Shown: piece by piece, positions 7,109-12,543 of the stretch | How the letters are laid out: each line of letters starts with the position of its first letter | How positions within the stretch are numbered: the stretch's first letter is position 1 | NCBI GenBank assembly: GCA_021808875.1 | Contig: JAKBAU010000070.1 | Location: forward strand, 1 to 13,138 | Reading direction: 5' to 3' | Source: Pseudomonadota bacterium | GTDB taxonomy: Bacteria; Pseudomonadota; Alphaproteobacteria; Micropepsales; Micropepsaceae | DNA: 13,138 nucleotides | Translations under genes and position numbers: made by a program | Notes under the pieces: model-generated | The model's input: the letters and a program-made list of their open reading frames with translations, nothing else | Database searches by the model: none | What the model was told of the DNA's origin: nothing

Positions 7109-7175
7109 CTCCCCACGCCTAAATGGAGCAGTTACCTGACATTGTCAATATCATATAGAGCTTAACCTGACATTA
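7109..7175 (-). promoter_or_regulatory. Probable promoter/operator region of the QueC-like cassette
   Basis: Reading on the minus strand, TTGACA (7148-7143) is a consensus -35 element, but the best -10 at 17-bp spacing is CATTTA (7125-7120), which is weak; TATGAT also occurs a little upstream. The palindrome TGACATTGTCA (7137-7147) overlaps the -35. The 10-mer ACCTGACATT occurs twice in the same orientation (7134-7143 and 7165-7174), 31 bp or about three helical turns apart. This is the layout of an autoregulated promoter, and the XRE protein of the operon is the obvious candidate binder. The region is AT-rich compared with its surroundings. Promoter strength and start site are not established. 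Confidence 0.5.
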
Positions 7176-7506
7176 CCTCTTACAGGCCGGCTTGGCCGGT
7201 TCAGGGCCATCCCCCCAGCCGCCATATGACAGAAGCTTGCAAGAACAGGCGCGGGAGGGTCGGGCTCGACGTTTATCTCGTCGGTCTTGCTCTTGCGGCC
7301 GCTGTCGCACCGCGCGCGTAGCGGGCTGACTGATCCGATTCCGGATCGCGGAAGGTCAGCTACTCACGACATGCCGCCAGCAGAGAACGGTCCGCTATCA
7401 GCCAAAACCGACTCAGTGCGGACGTCCGCTTTGGTCGTGGCTACTACACAGGTAGTCATTCTGCTCTCCACCTTTCTCGGGCATCGACACGCCCCAGACC
7501 CTGAGC
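7176..7506. other. Intergenic stretch between the divergent cassette and the SRAP gene
   Basis: I see no supported gene here. It contains a GGCCGGCTTGGCCGG-type inverted repeat near 7185-7199 and a nested inverted repeat at 7325-7360. A 31-codon ATG frame (7226-7321) with a short hydrophobic stretch is present, but it has no ribosome binding site and no other support. No clear promoter for the SRAP gene could be picked out. Confidence 0.5.
7325..7360. repeat. Nested inverted repeat (two-tier hairpin)
   Basis: Outer arms are GCTGAC (7325-7330) and GTCAGC (7355-7360); inner arms are GATCCG (7332-7337) and CGGATC (7342-7347) around ATTC. All twelve pairs are perfect, with one unpaired base on the left and seven on the right between tiers. 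There is no T-run on either side, so a simple intrinsic terminator is unlikely. Confidence 0.5.
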
Positions 7507-8220
7507 ATGCCCGAGCCCTGGACGGAAACGGCGGCGTCGCGCAGTCTTCGCACTGTATGCAACCTCTACAGCGTCACGAAAGGCCAGCAGGCGATCCGCG
7601 AGCTCGCCAGCGCGATGCACGACCGGACCGGCAATTTGCCGCCACTGCCTGGCATCTTTCCCGACTACCCCGCGCCGATCGTGCGCAACCATCCAGATGG
7701 GCGCGAACTGACGATGGCGCGATGGGGCATGCCGTCGCCAGCCTTTGCGCTGCAGGGCAAAAAATCCGATCCGGGCGTGACGAATGTGCGCAACACCAAG
7801 TCCTCGCACTGGCGCCGCTGGCTCGGCGTCGAAAGCCGGTGCGTCGTCCCGTTCACCAGTTTCGCCGAAAACGAGGTGTTGCCCGACGGCTCCCGACCGC
7901 CGATCTGGTTCGCCCTCGACGAAAGCCGTCCGCTCGCGTTCTTCGCCGGAATATGGACGCGTTGGACCTCGGTCCGGAAAGTGAAGGAAGGTGAGACGAC
8001 CAACGACCTCTTCGCCTTTCTGACGACAGAACCAAACGACATCGTGGGCGCCTATCACCCGAAGGCGATGCCGGTAATCCTGACCACAGAAGAAGAAATC
8101 GAAACCTGGATGACAGCGACGCCGACCGAGGCGCTCGCGCTTCAGCGTCCCTTACCCGACCGTATGCTGCAGGTGGTGGCGCGAGGCGCCAAGAAAGACG
8201 GTGACGTAGCACCGCTCTGA
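7507..8220 (+). CDS. SRAP-domain (HMCES/YedK-like) abasic-site protein
   Basis: SRAP proteins shield abasic sites in single-stranded DNA by forming a covalent link through an N-terminal cysteine exposed after Met1 removal. Family features are CNLYSVT (the catalytic Cys), MARWGMPSP, NVRNT, RCVVPFTSFAE (catalytic Glu, about residue 121 from ATG 7507) and GAYHPKAMPVIL (His, about 184). Oddity: the codon directly before the Cys codon (7558) is GTA, not a start codon. The nearest in-frame ATG is at 7507, which places the Cys at position 18 and would block the usual chemistry unless the leader is removed. No good binding site is seen before 7507. The gene ends one base from the convergent WGR gene. 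Domain call is firm; start site and activity are uncertain. Confidence 0.85.
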   Translation: MPEPWTETAASRSLRTVCNLYSVTKGQQAIRELASAMHDRTGNLPPLPGIFPDYPAPIVRNHPDGRELTMARWGMPSPAFALQGKKSDPGVTNVRNTKSSHWRRWLGVESRCVVPFTSFAENEVLPDGSRPPIWFALDESRPLAFFAGIWTRWTSVRKVKEGETTNDLFAFLTTEPNDIVGAYHPKAMPVILTTEEEIETWMTATPTEALALQRPLPDRMLQVVARGAKKDGDVAPL

Positions 8221-8221
8221 T

Positions 8222-8509
8222 CTAGCGCACGCCGTAGCCGCGCCTCGTCTTCGACCGGACAATCGCCGCCAGGGCGTTGACCGCCGCACCGGCATCAGTG
8301 TGTGGATCGAGCCGCATTCGGCCCTGGGTTCCGATACGGCCCCAATGACGCACCAGGAGCGCGCGCCCGAACAAGTCCGGCCACACCTCCATTCGGTAAT
8401 AGCGCCATTCGTTCCGCTCCGGCCTGATGCGAGCCACGGAGGCGCGCTCCGGAAACAGCGGCAGCTGTATCGGTGCTGGGATAGGAGGTGCTTTCGAGCG
8501 GCGCGGCAT
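8222..8509 (-). CDS. WGR-domain protein
   Basis: This 95-aa protein consists of a short Pro-rich basic leader (about 25 residues) and a WGR domain: WRYYRMEVWPDLFGRALLVR, then HWGRIGTQGRMRLDPHTD, with a helical end (AAVNALAAIVRSKTRRGYG). The signature Trp-Gly-Arg is in RHWGRIG. WGR domains bind nucleic acid in PARPs and occur alone or with ligases and MolR-type proteins in bacteria; the stand-alone bacterial form has no settled function. It is convergent with the SRAP gene, stops 1 base apart, which pairs two likely DNA-damage-related genes. The region before the ATG has no clear Shine-Dalgarno sequence. A perfect palindrome lies 21 bp upstream of the start. Confidence 0.88.
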   Translation of the reverse strand: MPRRSKAPPIPAPIQLPLFPERASVARIRPERNEWRYYRMEVWPDLFGRALLVRHWGRIGTQGRMRLDPHTDAGAAVNALAAIVRSKTRRGYGVR

Positions 8510-8529
8510 GAAACGAGTCTAGCGCGGAA

Positions 8530-8542
8530 GGCGCAGTGCGCC
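8530..8542. repeat. Perfect 13-bp palindrome upstream of the WGR gene
   Basis: GGCGCA (8530-8535) and TGCGCC (8537-8542) flank a single G. The position, 21 bp before the WGR start codon on the minus strand, would suit an operator, but no second copy was noticed. Confidence 0.35.
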
Positions 8543-8602
8543 AGCGAAAAGCCGAAAGCAGCTGGAAGAAATGAACCGAGTGCCGCACTCGCGCGCAGCG
8601 CC

Positions 8603-8657
8603 GCAAGGGTCGCGCGGCTTGCAGCCACGCGCCCGGCTTCGCCGGCTGCGCCCTTGC
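8603..8657 (+). other. Potential three-way-junction structure (RNA or cruciform)
   Basis: An outer stem GCAAGGG (8603-8609) with CCCTTGC (8651-8657) closes two hairpins. The first is CGCG-C-GGCT (8611-8619) with AGCC-A-CGCG (8623-8631) and loop TGC. The second is CCGGC (8633-8637) with GCCGG (8641-8645) and loop TTC. It lies in the 215-bp non-coding gap between the divergent WGR gene and the operon starting at 8725. The sequence is very GC-rich, so chance folding is possible. Confidence 0.35.
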
Positions 8658-8684
8658 CCCGCCTTCGCGGTGCGGCCGCCGGGA

Positions 8685-8708
8685 GGAGTCTTCGGAAAAG
8701 AAGATTCC
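8685..8708 (+). promoter_or_regulatory. Hairpin just before the ribosome binding site of the 49-aa gene
   Basis: GGA-G-TCTTC (8685-8693) pairs with GAAGA-T-TCC (8700-8708), with loop GGAAAA and one mismatch. The Shine-Dalgarno AAGGAG (8712-8717) begins four bases after it. It could modulate translation of the operon's first gene or mark a leader end; no T-run follows, so it is not a standard terminator. Confidence 0.35.
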
Positions 8709-8724
8709 AGCAAGGAGAGAGCCA

Positions 8725-8874
8725 ATGCTCGATCATCGAGCCACACTCAAACTGATCGCCTGTGCAGTCCTGTTTGCCGTGTTCATCTGTGGCTTGATGG
8801 CAGCGCCGGGTTTCCTGTCCGATTTGGACAGCATCGTCCCAAATCAGCCGCCCAAACTGGAGGCGGCGCGATGA
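8725..8874 (+). CDS. Small single-span membrane protein, 49 aa
   Basis: The start ATG 8725 is preceded by a strong AAGGAGAG (8712-8719). The protein begins MLDHRATLKL, has one hydrophobic span (LIACAVLFAVFICGLMAAPG, about residues 10-29), and ends in a short polar tail (about 30-49) with proline pairs. The topology is probably N-terminus inside by the positive-inside rule, because the charged residues before the span include Arg and Lys; a cleaved signal peptide (cut after AAP) is the other reading. Its TGA overlaps the ATG of the next gene (ATGA), which supports that it is translated and coupled. No family is recognised. It may be a small inner-membrane component of the element backbone. Confidence 0.68.
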   Translation: MLDHRATLKLIACAVLFAVFICGLMAAPGFLSDLDSIVPNQPPKLEAAR

Positions 8875-9323
8875 GCTGGGTCGATCCGAATCGCTATGAC
8901 GACTACATCGCGCGGGCGCTCGCGACACCAGGCGGACACCTCAGCATCGGCAGGGGAGGTTTCACACTGCATTTCGAGAACGCGCGGTTGAGCGGCTACG
9001 ACGACGACGTCATCAAACCCGTTGCCGTCGCGGCCGGACTCCCCGTGATCGACAGCCGTATCGTTCCGTTCGAACTGGCTGCGAAGCTAGCGGTCAACGG
9101 TCCGATGATCGCGGTGAATGCCGAGCCCAGTCCCCGGCCGTGGCACGCGCTGGCCGACGCGCCGCTTGCCGCCGTCGCCGCTGCCTACCGCAAAGCGGGC
9201 GCTGACGTCATCAACGTCCCGGAAGACCCCCAATATGACGGCTGCTTCGCCGCGATGCCGCCCGGTCCAACCTCAGCGATGATCGACTTCTGGCTCAACC
9301 ACGTGCGCGCGCACGGTGAATGA
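8871..9323 (+). CDS. Conserved-hypothetical-type protein, 150 aa
   Basis: The protein starts MSWVDPNRYDDYIARALATP at the ATGA overlap with the membrane peptide gene and is followed 12 bp later by the DUF6878 gene. It appears soluble, with alternating short strands and helices (GHLSIGRGGFTLHFENARL, then VINVPEDPQYDGCFAAMPPG) and only one cysteine. No catalytic motif or named domain is recognised. The frame is open upstream to 8571, but that extension reads as low-complexity Arg/Pro sequence and would swallow the membrane peptide gene, so 8871 is preferred. Function unknown; context is the small-gene block of the operon. Confidence 0.78.
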   Translation: MSWVDPNRYDDYIARALATPGGHLSIGRGGFTLHFENARLSGYDDDVIKPVAVAAGLPVIDSRIVPFELAAKLAVNGPMIAVNAEPSPRPWHALADAPLAAVAAAYRKAGADVINVPEDPQYDGCFAAMPPGPTSAMIDFWLNHVRAHGE

Positions 9324-9335
9324 GAGGGAATAGCA

Positions 9336-9791
9336 ATGAACGACTCACAATTCGCCGCCTACGAAGCGCGTTGCGTCACGGCTGCTCGACTGAAAGCGAA
9401 AATTCTCCCGCACAACAAACAGGTGCTGTTCGACGCGTTGAGCGCTGCTGGCATAGCGGTCGTGACCGTCGCATTCGACGGCTGCGGCGACAGCGGCCAG
9501 TTCGAGGCTCCCAGCGCCTTCGCCGCCGACAACGAGTCGCGCGAGGTGCCGAACACGGAGATCACCGTGCAATGCGTGGACTTCGAGAGAAGCCAGATCA
9601 CCGAAATCGAGACATCGGTACGCAATTACATCGAGCAGCTCGTCTGTGACCTCCTCGAAGAGAAGCACGAAGGGTGGGAGGACGGTGACGGCGCGTATGG
9701 CGAGTTCCGCTTGTCGCTCGATGAGCGCTCTGTGACGCTCGAATACAGCGAGCGCTATACCGCCACGAACTATTACGAACACGAATTCTAG
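9336..9791 (+). CDS. DUF6878-like protein
   Basis: This 151-aa acidic protein matches my recollection of DUF6878: a helical N-terminus (LKAKILPHNKQVLFDALSAA), then AVVTVAFDGCGDSGQFE, then a C-terminal half with YIEQLVCDLLEEKHEGWEDG, GAYGEFRLSLDERSVTLEYS and a TNYYEHEF ending. The FDGxGDSGQ block is the distinctive part. The family has no known activity but recurs in alphaproteobacterial plasmids and integrative elements. AGAGGGA precedes the ATG. It lies in the same transcription unit as its neighbours, with gaps of 12 bp before and 9 bp after. Confidence 0.8.
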   Translation: MNDSQFAAYEARCVTAARLKAKILPHNKQVLFDALSAAGIAVVTVAFDGCGDSGQFEAPSAFAADNESREVPNTEITVQCVDFERSQITEIETSVRNYIEQLVCDLLEEKHEGWEDGDGAYGEFRLSLDERSVTLEYSERYTATNYYEHEF

Positions 9792-9800
9792 GAGGCGAGC

Positions 9801-10172
9801 ATGGCACACAGTTACCATCACGCAGTCTCCTCCGCACGCAAGTTCGGCGGCATGCCTGTCGACTACCAGGCGGTTCACGACTGGATAGACGGCAGCAAGC
9901 AGATTCTTGCTGATTTCCGGCATCGCGCGCTGCGCCACCACGCCGAGGGTTGTTTCGCGGCGGAGGCATTGTTCGGCAGAACGATTATCAACTCAGACGG
10001 CCGCGAGGTTCCCGTGCGTCTGGTCGCCGAACAGCACATCCTCGAAGACCTCGGCCGGATCCCGTCCTTTGCGGATTGGGTGCGCAACATCCGTCCGGAA
10101 CCCTGGATGGGCCGTGTCGGCATGAAGCTCGACAACATCGAGGCAGACACGGAGGAGCAGACCCATGGCTGA
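9801..10172 (+). CDS. DUF6915-like protein
   Basis: This 123-aa protein begins MAHSYHHAVSSARKFGG and continues with VHDWIDGSKQILADFRHRAL, RHHAEGCFAAEALFG, NSDGREVPVRLVAEQH and a Trp-rich end (FADWVRNIRPEPWMG), which matches my recollection of DUF6915. Histidines in SYHHAVS, DFRHRALRHHAEG and AEQHILEDLG are numerous and could bind metal, but no activity is known. A strong AGGAGG (9791-9796) precedes the ATG. The stop overlaps the next start by 8 bp. Confidence 0.82.
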   Translation: MAHSYHHAVSSARKFGGMPVDYQAVHDWIDGSKQILADFRHRALRHHAEGCFAAEALFGRTIINSDGREVPVRLVAEQHILEDLGRIPSFADWVRNIRPEPWMGRVGMKLDNIEADTEEQTHG

Positions 10173-10596
10173 GTTCTATACACAGTTCTCCCGCATCCTC
10201 GATGTCGGGACAGGGGACAATGCCAAGCGCGCCGAACGGGTGCGGGCCGAGTTTGCCGCGGAGTTGCATCGCGAGGAAGGTGGCTATCCCGGCTTCGCGA
10301 TGGCAGTCCAACCCGAAATCGGACCGGGTGCGCTCTGGCTCTACAGCGACGAACAAGGCGAGCCGGAACACGTCATCGGGTTCGTCCTGCGCTGTGCTGA
10401 AGCGCTCAACCTTGCCGGCGTATGGGGCTTCAGCTGGAGCCATTCCTGCTCGAAACCGCGCGTCGATGCGTTCGGCGGCGGCGCCCATGTGCTCGATCTC
10501 GGCGCGTGCCGTTCCATTGCCGAAATCGACTGCAGCAACTTCGTCCAGGAGCAGATCGCGCGCGAGCCGGCCGAAGCAGCAGGAGAACGTTCATGA
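10165..10596 (+). CDS. Conserved-hypothetical-type protein, 143 aa
   Basis: The protein is soluble, with two recognisable blocks: ALWLYSDEQGEPEHVIGFVL in the middle and the WGFSWSHSCSKPRVDAFGGG stretch (about residues 89-108) followed by AHVLDLGACRSIAEID. The W-G-F-x-W...C-S-x-P-R-x-D-A-F-G-G-G pattern recurs, in my recollection, in hypothetical proteins encoded beside DUF6915 and DUF5983 genes. No fold or activity can be assigned. It overlaps the upstream gene by 8 bp and the downstream gene by ATGA, so it sits in a coupled series. Confidence 0.8.
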   Translation: MAEFYTQFSRILDVGTGDNAKRAERVRAEFAAELHREEGGYPGFAMAVQPEIGPGALWLYSDEQGEPEHVIGFVLRCAEALNLAGVWGFSWSHSCSKPRVDAFGGGAHVLDLGACRSIAEIDCSNFVQEQIAREPAEAAGERS

Positions 10597-10901
10597 TCCG
10601 GCCGTTCCTGGACCTTTCGAGCGGTCACCTCTCGCCCGACAGCCAGGCGTGGCTCGACGCCGAGCTCGCTGACGCGGTGCTGCGCGCGCCGGAGAACAGC
10701 TACGCGGCAATGATCGCGGGTGGCAAGACCCGGTACGGCTGGTTCGTCTACGCGCCCGAGGACGCGGCAGAAGGACTGCCAGCGGACCTCACGGCAGTGC
10801 TGTTGAAGGGACGCGAGTTGGGCGCCGACTACGTTCTGCTCGACTGCGACGCGCCGCCGCACCCCGACCTGCCAGTCTTGCACCCCGACTTCCTCGACTG
10901 A
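10593..10901 (+). CDS. DUF5983-like small protein
   Basis: This 102-aa protein starts at the ATGA overlap with its neighbour and is preceded by AGGAGA. It begins MIRPFLDLSSGHLSPDSQAW, has TRYGWFVYAPEDAAEGLPAD in the middle and ELGADYVLLDCDAPPHPDLP near the end. The LDLSxxHLSP opening and the DYVLxDxD block fit my recollection of DUF5983. No catalytic role is known. The frame is open upstream to 10422, but that part is the out-of-frame shadow of the previous gene. Confidence 0.75.
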   Translation: MIRPFLDLSSGHLSPDSQAWLDAELADAVLRAPENSYAAMIAGGKTRYGWFVYAPEDAAEGLPADLTAVLLKGRELGADYVLLDCDAPPHPDLPVLHPDFLD

Positions 10902-10903
10902 GC

Positions 10904-10920
10904 GCGGGCGGCACGCCCGC
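10904..10920 (+). other. GC-rich hairpin after the DUF5983-like gene
   Basis: GCGGGCG (10904-10910) pairs with CGCCCGC (10914-10920) around GCA, two bases past the stop codon. No T-run follows, so it is at best a weak or factor-assisted terminator, or a processing/stability hairpin. The next gene starts 70 bp later with its own good binding site. Confidence 0.4.
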
Positions 10921-10989
10921 CCGGTCTGGACGTCCCACGCCTCATCCACCTGCGAACACGGCGCATCCGCGCCGCGAAGGAGCTCGACC

Positions 10990-11595
10990 ATGTTCGACAG
11001 CCCGCGCGTCTTCCGCCGCTCAGACCCGGACTTTCCGATCACCCCGGCCGTCCAACGCCGCCTCATCGAGGCTGGGCGTGTAGAGGGGGAGGGGCCTCGC
11101 GCCCCGGTGCGGCATGCAGGGCAACGGTGCCGTCTTTGCGGCTGCAGTATCGATCGCGATCCCGAAGCGGATCGATCGATCCCGGCGTGCGGGTCATGCA
11201 AGGTGCGCCCGGATGCCCATGCATCATCCAAACCGGATGCGGCCCGGGCTTTCACGGAAGCCGACCGGTCGCTGGTCCGGAAGATCCACGGCTACATGCC
11301 GCGGATGCAGCTGCTCGGCATCCTGAACGACAGACTGCGAGCGGATATCGGGTCAGACGCCCAGCCCTACACGATCGAACAGCTCCACGCCGAAATCGCC
11401 GCTCTCCCAGGAGCCAAGCCCGGCGGTGATCACGGGTGGGCCGGTCTGCGCAAGCTGCTCGCGCAGGCCAGACGAGCCGGCACGCTCGATCGGATCAACG
11501 AGCAGGTCATTAACGACTTCGCCGTCGTGTTCTCACTCTCCCCAAAACATCTGATGCGGCTGAAGGACATTCTCCTCCAGCCTGAGGAGGACTGA
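10990..11595 (+). CDS. Zinc-ribbon protein of unknown function
   Basis: The protein is 201 aa. A zinc ribbon is predicted at about residues 47-70 (CRLCGC ... CGSC), preceded by a basic 45-residue leader. The C-terminal half is helical and basic (DRSLVRKIHGYMPRMQLLGI, then WAGLRKLLAQARRAGTLDRI), which suggests nucleic-acid contact. No nuclease or polymerase motif is visible. AAGGAG (10977-10982) precedes the ATG. It is followed three bases later by the HerA-like ATPase gene, and the closeness suggests a shared complex or pathway. An 88-bp gap with a hairpin separates it from the small-gene block, so it may start a sub-operon. Confidence 0.8.
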   Translation: MFDSPRVFRRSDPDFPITPAVQRRLIEAGRVEGEGPRAPVRHAGQRCRLCGCSIDRDPEADRSIPACGSCKVRPDAHASSKPDAARAFTEADRSLVRKIHGYMPRMQLLGILNDRLRADIGSDAQPYTIEQLHAEIAALPGAKPGGDHGWAGLRKLLAQARRAGTLDRINEQVINDFAVVFSLSPKHLMRLKDILLQPEED

Positions 11596-11598
11596 GCC

Positions 11599-12543
11599 AT
11601 GAAACGTACTGTCATCCGCCGCGACGACATGCTCGGGGCCACGCTCAATCTCGGCGGAACGCCGATCACCCTGGATGAGTATGCCACCACAGGGCTGCTC
11701 GCCGTCGCCATCGGCCCGCGCGGCAACGGCAAGACGAATGCCGGGCTTCTGATGGCAGAGCAATTGTCCGCCCAGGGTTGGGTCAGTGTTCTGATCGACC
11801 CCGAGAACGAGCTCGAATCACTCTACGGCGATGCCGTCCCCGATCCGGACGCGCTTCGGGATGCGCTGACCAGACGAGATCAGCCGACCCTCGTGGTCAA
11901 CGCCAGAGACGCCGGCGAATTCGTGCCGTTCGGCCGCGCCATTCTCGACGCCGCCGATCTGCAGCGGAAGCCCATCTTCGTGGTGATCGACGAGGGCCAA
12001 CTGTTCAGCGCGAGCCGGCGCCGCAGCAACGGGATCGGCGAAGCAGCCGACATCATCAACGAGTTTGCCGAGCGGGGGCGCAAGCGGGCACTCGACCTGT
12101 TCATCACCGCCCTGCGCTACACCGGCACCCTGCAGCGCACCCTGTTCGCCAACAAGAACCTGACTCTGATCGGCTGGCAGGAAGACCCGACCGCCTGGTC
12201 GGCCCTGGCACCGCAGTTCAAAGCCTCGAAGATCGACTTCGCCGACCTCAATGCCCTGACACCGGGCGAATTCTTCTGCCTCAGCCGCCACGGGGTCGAA
12301 AAAGTCCGGATGCCGATGGCGTCAGCTCTGAAGGCTGTCGCTCCGATGGCCAAGCCGGTCGCGAAAACGCTGCCGGCAACCTTCAACCAGTGGACACGCG
12401 CGATGACCGCCATTCCGACCAAGCGTCTGGCGGCGCTCAGCGAGGATGTGGTCGGCCTCCTCAGCACAGTGGCAGAACTCTCGCCGCAGCAGCTCCTCGC
12501 TGGCCAGGCTGCCCTCCAGGACGAACTGGAGGGGCGCGCATGA
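11599..12543 (+). CDS. HerA/FtsK-like P-loop ATPase
   Basis: The 314-aa protein has Walker A GPRGNGKT (about 39-46) and Walker B PIFVVIDE (about 125-132). Next come INEFAERGRKRALDLFITAL (about 153-172) and a NKNLTLIGWQEDPTAW block, matching the order of the HerA/DUF87 branch (DNA-pumping or translocating ATPases). VLIDPENELESLYG (about 64-77) corresponds to the D-P-x-x-E/H strand of HerA. The usual TQR sensor is read here as TALR, so that position is altered. It lacks the N-terminal HAS-barrel and is short, so it may be a minimal ATPase acting with partners. A GAGGAG site precedes the ATG. Its stop overlaps the next start by ATGA. A Zot-like or VirD4-like role cannot be excluded. Confidence 0.85.
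   Translation: MKRTVIRRDDMLGATLNLGGTPITLDEYATTGLLAVAIGPRGNGKTNAGLLMAEQLSAQGWVSVLIDPENELESLYGDAVPDPDALRDALTRRDQPTLVVNARDAGEFVPFGRAILDAADLQRKPIFVVIDEGQLFSASRRRSNGIGEAADIINEFAERGRKRALDLFITALRYTGTLQRTLFANKNLTLIGWQEDPTAWSALAPQFKASKIDFADLNALTPGEFFCLSRHGVEKVRMPMASALKAVAPMAKPVAKTLPATFNQWTRAMTAIPTKRLAALSEDVVGLLSTVAELSPQQLLAGQAALQDELEGRA

Noticed and set aside
7226..7321. 31-aa frame with a short hydrophobic segment
   Set aside because: There is no ribosome binding site, no coupling to a neighbour and the composition is that of random GC-rich DNA.
8571..8870. N-terminal extension of the 150-aa protein
   Set aside because: It reads as Arg/Pro-rich low-complexity sequence through structured non-coding DNA and conflicts with the 49-aa gene that has a strong binding site.
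10904..10920. Intrinsic terminator
   Set aside because: The hairpin is strong but no T-run follows on the plus strand; kept only as a hairpin.
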